Assembly: GCA_001598975.1 (NCBI GenBank)
Contig: BBXU01003243.1
Span: 1-18,918 of the forward strand
Source: Parachlorella kessleri
Taxonomy: Eukaryota; Chlorophyta; Trebouxiophyceae; Chlorellales; Chlorellaceae
Length of the DNA: 18,918 bases
Direction: 5' to 3'
Under the pieces are notes generated by a model. The model had not been told where the DNA came from and ran no database searches. It saw only the letters and a list, made by a program, of their open reading frames with translations. Position 1 is the stretch's first letter, and every line of letters starts with the position of its first letter. A program made the position numbers and the translations under genes. Shown in pieces: positions 9,847 through 18,918 of the stretch.

Positions 9847-9851
9847 TGTAA
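9847..9851 (+). promoter_or_regulatory. Candidate polyadenylation signal TGTAA for copy 1
   Basis: This is the first TGTAA after the stop codon at 9299, giving a 3' UTR of about 550 nt. A second copy lies at 9929-9933. TGTAA is the established green-algal poly(A) signal; which copy is used is unknown. Confidence 0.4.
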
Positions 9852-9982
9852 GAGATGCAAGGGAGAGCAAGCGCAAGATGACTTGCAAAAATAGCACAAA
9901 TGCATACTTTTTTTAGGCGAGCGCAGTATGTAAAAATTCACGATAGCAGGGACTAGTCATGAGCGGCAGTGCGATAACATGT

Positions 9983-9987
9983 TTACA
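9983..9987 (-). promoter_or_regulatory. Candidate polyadenylation signal TGTAA for copy 2
   Basis: TTACA on the + strand reads TGTAA on the - strand, about 115 nt after the copy 2 stop codon at 10101. That spacing is reasonable for a short algal 3' UTR. Confidence 0.45.
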
Positions 9988-10100
9988 AAACACAAATGTT
10001 GATGCTTTGTATCAAGCAAGCTAAGACATGAGAACCAGTATTCATTCAGTCTATACGGCAGTTCCATGCATGCATGACTCACTCAAATTCACCGCCTTGG

Positions 10101-13100
10101 CTAGTTCAGCGCCAGCTTGCCGCTTGTCGATGCTCCCCGCAGCAGCTTGAAGGCGGCATCGCCTCCTTGCAGTGCCCGCCCAATGTAGCTGGCCTCAGGA
10201 ACAGGGAAGATTGGGATGGGCAGTGACTCATCTGCTGGGTCAAAGCCGCAGGCCTTCTGGCTGCCTGGCATGTCCACAAAGTTCATGCTGCACTCCGACA
10301 GGGGTACAACCCTGGCCTGACTGGGTAGCAGCCCCCAATGCTCCCGTATGACATCTGCCCTGCCACCTGCGCAGGGAAGAGAAAAACCCATGAGCATAGC
10401 TCCACAGCGGCACATGGGATGGGCAGTAAGGCTTTGTAGGAATGTTCTGTTCTGCCAAGCAACGCCCACGCATGATAGCTTCTAAGACAGCTGGGCAGGT
10501 CAAGGGCTGGAAAGAACAGCAGAAGTGACAGCAGTACTGCGAGCCAGTAAGTCTCAGTAGTAGGGCTCCCACAGGCATAAGGGCCAGCAGCGTGCCAGCC
10601 CATCACTCCACCAGTGCCACAGCCTTGCAGGCCCCGCTGTGTTCTCTCAGGACGACCCTCACAGTGCAGGTTCAACGGATGTAGCACCAAGCCGCACTTG
10701 GTCTGCCAATCTGTCTACAGTGAGGCGACGATGTTAACTCCGTTCCAACCTAACCTAAGGACCTCACGTCCCAGCCCACTGCAGGCCCGTCACTTACCCG
10801 AGGTCTCCACCGTCAGGTAGTCAAAGCTGCGCAGGTCGTCCTTGGCGGGGTCGTACTTGTTGAACCAGACTCTGTGGGCGAACATGACTGACCCATTGGG
10901 CGCCAGCTGAACCAGGGCATGTTTGTAGTAGCGCAGGCCCTGCATGCCATGGGGAGGAGAGAGGTGTGCAAAAATGGGCCGGTAGTGTCTATATGGACAG
11001 GTATCCATTGGTGGAGCCGCACAAGCCCTAGGCTGACTCTGGCGAAACGACACACTCCGGCACCCCAAGCCAGCTGGATGCCCCTGAGGAGTCAAGCTGG
11101 CATATCCCAGCTGGCAGACAGCGTGTAAGGCAGACTTGCTGGCTGCCTGAGGCAGGTGTGCAGGCCTCAGTTGGGAGGTCTCAGTCATGCCTTGCTGCTT
11201 GCAGCAATCTAGTGATCATATAGGGATGGCTGCAGATAAAAAGTAAGACCCATTAGTGCACGGGTGGCTGTGCAGTGTGGACTTCAATGCTTACCTCGGA
11301 CCCGGTATCCTTCAGGCCATCGGCAGACGGGTGAGGGCTCTGCAATGGAAGTCCAACAACTTCGTCTGACATTCTAGGAAGTAAGGTCCATAACCAAGGA
11401 CTGCAGTGGGACTACTGAATGGTGAGCAGCTGAGCGCTGCTGGAATAACAGACAAGCACAGCGCAGATGTGCCTCGAAGAACCTGGCAGGGTGGTGGGCT
11501 CACCAGGTAGTAGGAGTCCCGCTTGCCGGCCAAGTCAAAAGCAGCCAGGAAGGTGTCCTTGTCACCTGCATAGGCACAGCATGATACGGCAGGGTGATTT
11601 GCGAACCAACCCATTACTTCAGTGGTGTATGCCACTACAGGAGTGGGTGCGCAAACAAAACGTGCCACAGGTTTGCCGCTGGAGAATGCACTCAGCTGCT
11701 CAATGTGAGCAAGCTGGCAGGGTTGCACGTAGTCTGATGTTTAAGGCCCGTAGCTCACCATGTGCCAGGCGGTAGGTGAACTCGTCATGGGTGTTCAGGA
11801 ACCAGAGCCATTCCAACACGTCAGCATGAGCCAGCCTGCAGCAAGCAAGGGTGACACCTGGTGCATACAGACGCCAGCAGTTAGAAAGAAGGGGTCAAGG
11901 TGGGCCAAACTCGGCCGTCGAGAGGGACTCCCTCTCTGCAGACGCTTGCTGTACTGCAGGGAGACCCTTGCGTAATTTGGAAGCACTCGCAGAGCGCATG
12001 CTGTCAAGGAAGGTACCTGCCAATCCAATGGGTCCGGCCCTCTGACCCTCCCATTCGGCTTCAATATGGAGGGAAAGCCTGCCCCGCCCCACAACACATC
12101 ATAAAACCCGGTTGTCAAAGGCCCCGGGCATACCCACACCTACAACAAGAAGGTGTCCCGGATCCCTTGCTGCGAGCATGTCCACACATGCCTGTTCAGC
12201 AGCAGCTGCCCGCTTTCCGCCACCAGCGGCCATTCTGCCTTCTTGCTGTCGTCAGCCCAAGGGTTGTGCAGCCCCAGATGCCGGAAGAGCTCCACCTCCT
12301 TCTTGTGATGCTCTGCAGCCAACCACGGCATGGCGACAGTCACGAGCCAAGCAATTTGCAGAAGGTTTCCCTCTGAGTATTTAGGATACATGCATAGGCG
12401 GCGCAGGGCTTAAGACGACCATGGAGGGCCAGTCGTCAGCCCCATCTCCTTCTGGCAATGTGCCATGGTGTGCTACGAGCAATGTTGGTGCCTCCAGCCG
12501 GGAAACCTCCGGCACCCTCACCAGGGAAGATGATGTTGCCCTCGGCAGCATAATCGGGCCAATCAAAAAGGGAGGTGGGGTCCATGAGGGGCATCGAATC
12601 CGCATCCAGGAACAGGATCTGCAGCACACAACATGGACCTTGGAGGGAATGCAAGTAGTTAAGAGCTTAGCTGCCTTGCAGTCGAATGGGCGCAGGCGCA
12701 AGCAATGCAGGGTACGCTGGAAGCTAGCTGTACACAGTCCCAGGTGATGCGTTTGTGCCACAGTTACACCCCCACTAACCAGCAGGGGCAAAGCGCAGCA
12801 GTAATTCCAGTAACTGGGGACAGGATGACGCACCTCTTGATATGGCGCAGTATATATTGTCGCAATCTTTGGTTTCCACCTGCACCTGGCACGCATGCAG
12901 TCTGTCAGCCAGAGAAGCTCAATCAAAGAAGTAAAGGGATATTGCAGTGACCCTGCAACCAACAGCTAACTTCCTACATTAACATCCCAGCCACAGCCAG
13001 GCTAAGTCAACAAACAAGGACTAACAAGGACTGCAAATGGTTCCTGCAAGCACCTGACATGCAGGCTTTATCCTTAGAACTTGCTTTGTGCTCCATAGGT

Positions 13101-15349
13101 GCGCATCGGTCCCTCCCATGACCATCTCTTACTGGAGGATATGCCTTCTGTAGCGCACCCCCTCCCCTGCCCAGCCCTCACCCGTAAAATCTGCCGTCCA
13201 GACGCCTGGGTGCCAGCGGTCGCTGGTGCAACGGCAACGTCAGCTTGCTGGAGTCCACAAAAGACACACTCAGCTGGTGCTCCTGCACAAGGCAAAGCCA
13301 GGTGGTGGTGCTGTCAAAAAACACATGTCCAGCGCACCTTCAAAGGCAGGCCTTCTGTAGGAAAACTGTCCAACCCTGTCCAACCTGCAGCCTTGGTGAT
13401 ACAGGACACGATGCGACGGAACGGCAGTTAGCATTAGCACTGTCAATGATGGCTGCCCGTAGTGACTTTGCTAGTGGGTGCGGCTGACGCAGTTCTTCCC
13501 ACCGGTCTGCCAGCACCACTGTACAATCCACTCGCACTGAAGAAATTGATAAGGGAGTTGCCCACATGTTCTTCCTCACCCCAATACCTGCAGAACACGA
13601 GCTGATATTTCTTCGGCTATTACTACCCCGCATCCACCAGTCTGTAATGCTCATGGTTCCCCCACCATTGCAGCCAGCCCGACGTGGCAAGGGTACAGCA
13701 GCCTGAATGTATCAAGATTACCCGCCTGGACCGCTGCCCATTGCAAAGTGGCTGCAAATCAGGCCATTGCTTCCATGCCAGTTGTTAGGGGCACCTCAAG
13801 GCCGAAAATAACATAATGCCCCTCCCAGGGCCTCTTTCGCCCCCTTTTGCACGATGGTGGTGGGCAGCTGCCAGTCTCTCTACAACAATGGCAGTCTGAA
13901 CGCATTCAGCACTGCATCCGTTTGCATGAACCTCACTCACAGAACAACTGCCTCAGTTTGCAAACGGCTTTTTCAGCAAACCTGTGATGCCTACATGATG
14001 GTGATGGGCAGCGCGCAGCCCAGGTGGTGCCGCAGCAGGTAGATGTTGACGAAGGCGTTGGCATTTAGCGCCGCGTCGGCGGCTGCAATAACAATGCCTC
14101 GCTGCGGGAGGCTCTGCATCTGCACAGGTGCACAGCAGCAGCAGGAGTATCACCACTTCGCCCTGTTTGATTCCATGAGACGATGCAATTGCCAGGAACG
14201 CGCACCTCAAAGCAAGAGTCTGAGCTTAGAGCAAGAGTATAAAGCTGCAAGCCTGGAATATGCGGTGTGCAAGCATTGATGTGTTGCATGGCATGAGATG
14301 CCCATCCACGCCTTTGTCATATGAGCCTGCCTCGGCGTTCAAACAGAGGTACAAATATGCATCATCTGTTGCCTTACACCGCACCAGACTACAGTCCACT
14401 GCACCCCATCGTTGTTGGCGCGCACCTCTTCCCTGCGCTGTTGCAGCCATTCAGGGTGGCTCTCCAGGTATTTCTTAAGCGCATCCTTGTCAGCAGTAGT
14501 GGCACTGAGTATGTCGTTCCAGTGCGTGTCAACCTGCCCCTTCAGCTGGCCAACCTCATGTTGCAGCTGTGACTGCTGGCTGTGCAGTGCCTGGTTCTCT
14601 TCCTCCAATTGCTTGCGGCTGCAGGGACAGAGCCACAAAGCATTGATTTTCACAAATTTTGTGTCACTCCTTGCCCACGCCATAAGGCTACATGTGCATG
14701 GCAGAGGAGCTTCTGATACCTGGCAGGGGTTGTTGCAAAGGCTGCATAAAAGGGCCAGCAAGACGCCGCGGCAGTGCGGCATGGCATGCTTGCGCATAAC
14801 AAAGGCGTCCATGAGCAGCACGCACCCACCTCAAGACTATCCTTGTTGTATCCCGCACATAGCAGTGCAGCATGAACTAGTCTGCATTTGAGCTCACCTT
14901 GCCTCCACCTCCAGTAGCTGCTTGCGGAGCTTCTCTTCCTCCGTTTCGAGCTCGCCTAGCTGCCGCTTGGCTGCGCTGAGCTCTCCCTGCACCCTGCTCT
15001 GCTCCTGCAGCAGCTTGGCTGCCCGCTGCCTGGCTGCCTCCAGCTCCGCTTCCGCCTCTTGCCGCCGCTGCTCCTGCTCCTGCAGCTCCGTGGCCTCGGC
15101 GAATACCCCAGCACCCACATCACCCACGTGGCTGTTCGAGGTGCCCTGAGTTGGCGCTGCTGCCGCCGCATCTGTTGATGTGTTGCCTGGCAGGCTGGAC
15201 GCTGCACTGGGGTGCCTGGTGCCAACAGCATGTTCCTGTAGCGGCCGCCACTGGGGAGCAATGGACCCCACAAGCAAGACGCTGCACACCAGTGCTACGC
15301 TCAGCGCCGCTGCCCAGGTACCCGCCCCAGCCCTAATCCCCACTCTCAT
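10101..15349 (-). CDS. GT71-like (Mnn1-type) glycosyltransferase, coiled-coil stem, copy 2
   Basis: Thirteen exons on the - strand: 15349-14898, 14618-14426, 14119-13995, 13587-13536, 13282-13182, 12879-12834, 12618-12522, 12312-12192, 11835-11759, 11565-11504, 11339-11295, 10939-10798 and 10366-10101. All phases agree, giving 592 residues. Residues 11-30 form a signal anchor behind a short Arg-containing end; about 85-185 is a strong Glu/Gln/Leu/Ala coiled coil. Catalytic motifs: WKPKIATIYTAPYQE, FLDADSMPLMDP with DXD D328/D330, AESGQLLLN (387-395), GDKDTF (422-427) and MFAHR. These match Mnn1/GT71 alpha-mannosyltransferases (Pfam Mannosyl_trans3), so a Golgi-lumen enzyme is likely; donor and acceptor are unknown. 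It is the inverted paralogue of copy 1, keeps the ESGQ motif, and has two extra introns near the 5' end. Introns after 13536 and 12192 start with GC, not GT. The C-terminal tail has the same C-x13-C motif. Confidence 0.85.
11836..12191 (-). other. GC-AG intron 8 of transferase copy 2
   Basis: The donor reads ACAG|GCATGT and the acceptor TGCTGCAG. The homologous copy 1 donor is ACAG|GTGGGA at the same codon and phase 2. A GT lies 3 bases into the intron, but using it gives phase 0 and a stop codon in the next exon, so the GC donor is preferred. Confidence 0.7.
13283..13535 (-). other. GC-AG intron 4 of transferase copy 2
   Basis: The donor reads AGT|GCGAGT and the acceptor TGTGCAG. The upstream exon (52 nt) matches the length and phase of the homologous exon of copy 1, which ends at a normal AAG|GTAAGC. 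No GT donor nearby gives the required phase 0. Confidence 0.7.
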
Positions 15350-16034
15350 GTCTGCCGCTCTGGTCTGCCAAAACCAGGGCCCCCGCGCGCGTCACGGGCT
15401 GGTCAGCTAGCGTTTCATGACCAAGTTGTACTGCTTGGGAGGTTGGGTACAGCAGCTGCCCGTTCCGTCGCCAGCTACTGGTTCTCCCGAAGCTTAGAAG
15501 CTGGATGCAAACCGAACTGTTAGGCAGGCTCTGTCTTCTTAGCGGAACGACGTATCACATTACAACAGAATCAAAAATGTGCAGCATGATGAGCAGGCCG
15601 TCCAAGGGCCAAGATGAGGAACAAGTCAAAAGGAGAGTATCCGATGCAATGGATCTGGCTACTCAGGCTGGAGCAGTGCTGAAGTGCTGCAGTAGACAAT
15701 GCAGGCTTCATTTGTAGATCTTTCAGCTTTGCAGTCTCTAGGGCCAAACCGTGCAGCAAGGCAGGAGCTGCGTTGTGAAGGTGCCTGGAGGCACCTGGCC
15801 CTGATGTCTTGATAGCAGGGCTCTGTGCTGCCATTCGCACCTTGGATTGATCCTACAAATCGCCTCGCAACATAGCCTCTTAGCCCTTATATCATTTCCG
15901 ACCCAGCGTTGCCCGCCTTATCTCTCTTGGACGGGCTGTTCGCAGTGAGAGCTGTCCTCTATCACTTTCCTGTCTCTTGTCACTCCTCGAACTTGCCACT
16001 GAACCTAGTATTACTAGTACTACCCACCTGGAAC
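15350..16034. promoter_or_regulatory. Divergent intergenic region between copy 2 and the secreted-protein gene
   Basis: The start codons at 15349 (-) and 16035 (+) face away from each other, so this 685-bp interval should hold both promoters and 5' UTRs. A TATA-like TTATAT at 15887-15892 lies about 145 bp before the + strand start codon. A short open frame at 15505-15717 resembles nothing known. Confidence 0.4.
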
Positions 16035-17707
16035 ATGGGTCGGGGGTCATGGCGCCTGACATATATGCTTGTGCTGACCGGCCTTGGTGGCTTTTCCTGC
16101 AAACAGTCTCTAGATGTGCTTCCTTGGGATATGGCAGGCTTTAGTGCTGATCTTTCTCTGTCTGGGTAAGCCTGGACACTGTTATGGTATGCTCTACCCT
16201 GACAGGGAGTGCTGCAAGCCAGATGAGGGAAGCCAAATAGAACCAAAGAGTGCTGTATCAAGCAGGGAGTATGCAGAACGATACCAGGGAGACGGCTGGG
16301 GGGCCTTGCCAGTTGCTGTTTGACACATCTATACCTGCCACTCTGGACCCCTTTGCAGCGCCCACGCCGACTTCCTGCCATGCGATGCCACCATCAACGG
16401 GTCTCTGGCAACAGGGTTGGGGGAGCAGGTCCAGACTGCAGTGGACTCCGCCTTTTCCACCTGTGACTCCACTGCCGACTGCGATAGGCTGGCCTTCAAC
16501 GCCGCTCTGGTGAGAGTTCGCCGTCGCCATGCCACAACACGGGCTTGAGGGTGCTGGTTACCATAAATTGATCACATGAAGCTGGTTGCGGCCTAGGGCA
16601 GGTACCCTGACTACCTCCATTGGCCAGTCGCCCACGCCGCACAGTACACTACAGCATGCAGTAGTGCGCACAGATGTGGCAGGGAATGCTTCGCCAGCAC
16701 GGGAGTGGCCCTTACACATGACTGGTCACGCTACAAAACCATCCTTTCGCAAGCAGAGTAAGACATGCTGCCAGCAGCTGTTGCAAGCAACCCACATACA
16801 TAACTGTGTTGCAGGTCATTGCGGAGGTCCTGGGCACCAGCATCACACAGGACACGCTCCTTGCCGCATGTAAGTACTGTAAGGTATATACTCACGCGGG
16901 CTCTCGCCCTTCGTGCCGTAGTGTATGAGTCCAGACTGGGCGTGATGTTCAGACTGGGCGTGATTGCTGGCCTGATATGCCAGGTTTTACACTCAGCTTT
17001 TCTTGGGGTGTGGGAGGGCTGAGCTTGGTTGTGTGACAGTTGCATTGCTGGTGCCCTGGAGGTCCGCCTGGCAGACGTCTGTCTGTCCCATACCCCTACC
17101 CTGAGAAAGGCTGCAGCTTGGTTCCTGCTCTCCCTCCCTCCTTGCAGCGGGCTGCCCAACACCTCTGCTGAACGAGTCATCCGTGGCGGACTTGACCGTA
17201 CAATACGTCACTGTCCTATCAGGCGCATGCCCCAGAGCTGGGGAGGTTATGGAAGCCTTGGGGAATGCCAGCACAACTGCTGCTCCCTCCAGCCCGAGAT
17301 GGACCTCCCCACCTCCTGCCAGCGCAAATGACAGCAGAAATGCCAGCAGCCCCTCCCCTGCCTCCCAGTCCCCCTCCACTTTCCCGACCCCAATCTTCAC
17401 TGGAGGCTCCCCCAGGCCCGCCCCGTCTCAGCCAGCCTCTGCCCCAGCAAGCAACCCACTAAACCCCGCCGGCCTTGTAGCTGCTGTGGCCGGGGCTCAT
17501 GAAGCGGCCGCGGCGGCTGCACACTCGGCTGAGGGCCTGGGGTTGGGGCAGGGCCTGACAGCTGTGGTGGCCATCAGGATTTACTCAGCAATATACTTGG
17601 CGAGGAGTGCAAAGGAGGAGGGTCTCGCCCGCTGTGCCATTGCTGTGACTGTCTTCCATGCTCCAGTGCAGCAGGCAGCCCATCTGGCAGCATGCAACTG
17701 TCTTTAG
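16035..17707 (+). CDS. Secreted Cys-containing protein with Ser/Pro-rich tail
   Basis: Four exons: 16035-16165, 16359-16509, 16815-16869 and 17148-17707. All are GT-AG and in phase, giving 298 residues. Residues 1-22 (MGRGSWRLTYMLVLTGLGG then FSC) look like a signal peptide. The mature N-terminal part has spaced cysteines (LPCDAT, STCDS, ADCDR, GCPTP, GACPR), suggesting disulfides. It is largely helical-looking, and sequons occur at N57, N121, N152, N173 and N177. About residues 165-219 are Ser/Pro/Ala-rich, as in hydroxyproline-rich cell-wall proteins. An Ala/Gly-rich hydrophobic stretch follows, then a tail to the TAG. No family is recognised. Secretion to wall or matrix is inferred. The last exon might end earlier by splicing to downstream exons; its final 40 residues look less convincing. 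Its core is duplicated 710 bp downstream. Confidence 0.65.
17192..17330 (+). repeat. Duplicated exon core, first copy
   Basis: This part of exon 4 (LTVQYV...ACPRAGEVMEALGNAS) aligns without gaps with 17902-18040 at a constant offset of 710 bp. By hand count about three quarters of bases are identical. Confidence 0.85.
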
Positions 17708-17899
17708 CTGAAAGAAAGCATGAGTTGTCGGACATCGATACGGCTTCAAAGGCTGTTTGTTGCTCTGCCTACGGCTTGCAGGACAAGCTTCTCCTGCCAT
17801 TTCAAGACCACCTCAAGGCGGCCATGTCCCTTTGCTGCGCTTGCGCCTGAACCACATCACTGCCGGATGGTCGACTGCCAACCTCGCTGGAAACCCCAG

Positions 17900-18093
17900 G
17901 CTTGACGGTACAGTACGTTGCCGCCCCGTCGGATGCCTGCCCTAGAGTGGGGGAGGTCATGCAAGCCTTGGGCAATGCCAGCACCATGGCTTCTCCCTCC
18001 TGTCTAGCCGGGCCTCTCCCCTTTCCTGCCAGCGTAATGACTCAGATCTTACCGTTCACTGCGGTTTCTTGCACACTTGGGGCATATGCTTAA
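17900..18093 (+). CDS. Second copy of the last-exon core: alternative last exon or relic
   Basis: After an acceptor CCCCAG at 17894-17899 the frame reads GC then LTVQYV...ACPRVGEVMQALGNAS, followed by a different tail ending AYA and TAA at 18091-18093. It starts in phase 1, the same phase as exon 4 of the gene at 16035-17707, so exon 3 could splice directly to it. The result would be a shorter protein with an extra Cys-containing tail and no Ser/Pro-rich region. Many differences from the first copy are third-base synonymous changes, and no stop or frameshift breaks the core. An alternative terminal exon is therefore plausible. A second gene with missing upstream exons, or a recent pseudo-exon, are the other options. 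Confidence 0.4.
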
Positions 18094-18199
18094 GTCCCCT
18101 TATCAGCTAAGTGCATCGAGTGGGCCACCCTGTCAGATGGATGGGGCGGCGTGGGCAGCCCGCTTGCCAACCCGGTGCTACTTCTAGGTCTATGATTAG
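18094..18199. other. Short non-coding stretch
   Basis: Nothing recognised between the duplicated exon and the next candidate exon. Confidence 0.4.
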
Positions 18200-18479
18200 C
18201 ATTTGAAGCAGCTAAACTTGGGTGGTGCCCGACGTGACATCATTACAGAAGGTCTGCCAGCCGTGCTGAGCGGGCTTACGGTTGCTTTCCATTGGCCAAG
18301 CGCTTGCGTCATGAGGTACACAGAGAAGTCTGGTAAGACAGACCTCTGGTTGTGCTTTTTGTAGGGTTCCCGTCTGGACGAGGCGTTGCATGCCACTAAT
18401 AATCGCTTCTTGGATCCTGTGGTTGGTGGGCAAGGTGCATCCTGGCTATTTGTTGGACATCATATTTGGCCCCATTTTG
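18200..18479 (+). CDS. Weak candidate exons, possible membrane protein
   Basis: After a possible acceptor (GATTAG) the frame is open at 18200-18315 and ends at ATGAG|GTACAC. A second open segment at 18365-18479 follows TTTTTGTAG and ends at a strong TTG|GTGAGT donor. Joined in phase they give two hydrophobic segments (LPAVLSGLTVAF and MPLIIASWILWLVG), as in a membrane protein. The intron would be only 49 bp, well below others here, and another frame across 18365-18479 (starting GSRLDEALH) is also protein-like. No family is recognised. Confidence 0.22.
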
Positions 18480-18653
18480 GTGAGTAATAGCAGCATGGCC
18501 AGGTGCCATCACGCTGTTAGACAATATTAGACTTTCATTTGCATGTCATGGTCCTAACTATGCTCACTCATCAGGTATCACACGACTATCACTATGGGGA
18601 AGGCCCTATCCCATGGGCATCCTATGGAACTGTCCTACGGGCATCCCATGACA

Positions 18654-18774
18654 GGACGACTGTGGGACCACTGTAGGATCACTGTGGGACGACTGTAGGA
18701 CCACTGTGGGACGACTGTGGGACCACTGTGGGACGACTGTGGGACCACTACAGGACCACTACAGGACCACTGTT
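18654..18774. repeat. Minisatellite: eleven tandem copies of an 11-bp unit
   Basis: The unit GGAC(C/G)ACTGTG repeats eleven times with no gain or loss of phase (121 bp). Base 5 alternates C and G over much of the array, giving a 22-bp higher-order period. Two late copies end in ACA rather than GTG. The DNA just before it contains related ATCCCATG/ATCCTATG words. Confidence 0.9.
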
Positions 18775-18918
18775 GGACATAGGACAAGCATATGGCGAGG
18801 GTAGCGTTACAAGTCTGTAATGCCCGAACAGATGAGGGGCAGCTACAAGAAAGGCATCATGCACTTGAATCCCCCATGCTAGACTCATCAGTTGACAAAC
18901 GAACTGCTGGGTAGCACA
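18775..18918. other. Window end, TGTAA at 18816
   Basis: No gene seen. TGTAA at 18816-18820 is the first such + strand signal after the exons at 17900-18479 and might serve them, though it is more than 300 bp away. Confidence 0.3.

Larger units (their letters stand above)
9300..10100. other. Spacer between convergent paralogues, 3' UTRs
   Basis: No coding segment was recognised. The interval receives the 3' ends of both transferase genes. TGTAA signals occur on the + strand at 9847 and 9929 and on the - strand at 9983-9987, so the two mature transcripts probably end within a few hundred bases of each other. The sequence is more AT-rich than the flanking exons. Confidence 0.6.

Noticed and set aside
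12381..12962. Open frame of 193 codons on the - strand
   Set aside because: It crosses copy 2 exons 6 and 7 and the intron between them. Paralogue comparison supports the spliced model instead.
16993..17400. Antisense open frame over the secreted-protein exon, with a similar antisense frame at 17802-17987
   Set aside because: The two are alike only because the underlying sense exon is duplicated. The sense frame has signal peptide, splice and phase support.
18654..18774. CRISPR array or telomeric repeat
   Set aside because: The units are head-to-tail with no spacers, are 11 bp long, and do not match telomere repeats.

Overview
The window looks like nuclear DNA from a green alga (Chlorophyta), moderately GC-rich. 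Genes are split into many short exons with introns mostly of 150-600 bp that end in TGCAG. TGTAA, the usual green-algal polyadenylation signal, lies downstream of genes. The species cannot be named from this sequence, and all exon models were built by hand from reading frame, splice sites and paralogue comparison.

Layout. 1-512: a doubtful 3' part of a spliced + strand gene. 513-2892: mostly non-coding, holding one convincing RNA gene, tRNA-Val(CAC) at 1548-1621, plus hairpins and small repeats. 2893-4190 (- strand): an unrecognised spliced gene with an N-terminal signal anchor. 4622-9299 (+ strand): an 11-exon gene for a type II membrane protein with a coiled-coil stem and a GT71-like (Mnn1-type) glycosyltransferase domain. 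9300-10100: a short spacer shared by two converging genes. 15349-10101 (- strand): a 13-exon paralogue in tail-to-tail orientation. 16035-17707 (+ strand): a four-exon gene for a secreted, Cys-containing protein with a Ser/Pro-rich tail. 17900-18093: a second copy of the core of its last exon. 18200-18479: weak candidate exons. 18654-18774: a perfectly phased 11 x 11 bp minisatellite.

How the genes may work together. Three neighbouring genes (2893-4190, 4622-9299 and 15349-10101) begin with a short cytosolic end and one membrane segment, the layout of Golgi enzymes, and two of them carry a recognisable glycosyltransferase domain. The fourth (16035-17707) encodes a secreted protein with several N-glycosylation sequons and a Ser/Pro-rich segment, the kind of molecule such enzymes modify. 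A local secretory/cell-wall glycosylation cluster is an inference, not something the sequence proves.

Main points of interest: ten shared intron positions and nearly identical exon lengths in the two transferase paralogues, although their coiled-coil stems have diverged; two GC-AG introns in one copy only; loss of the ESGQ motif in the other copy; and the duplicated last exon of the secreted-protein gene, whose two copies differ largely by synonymous changes and keep the same splice phase.
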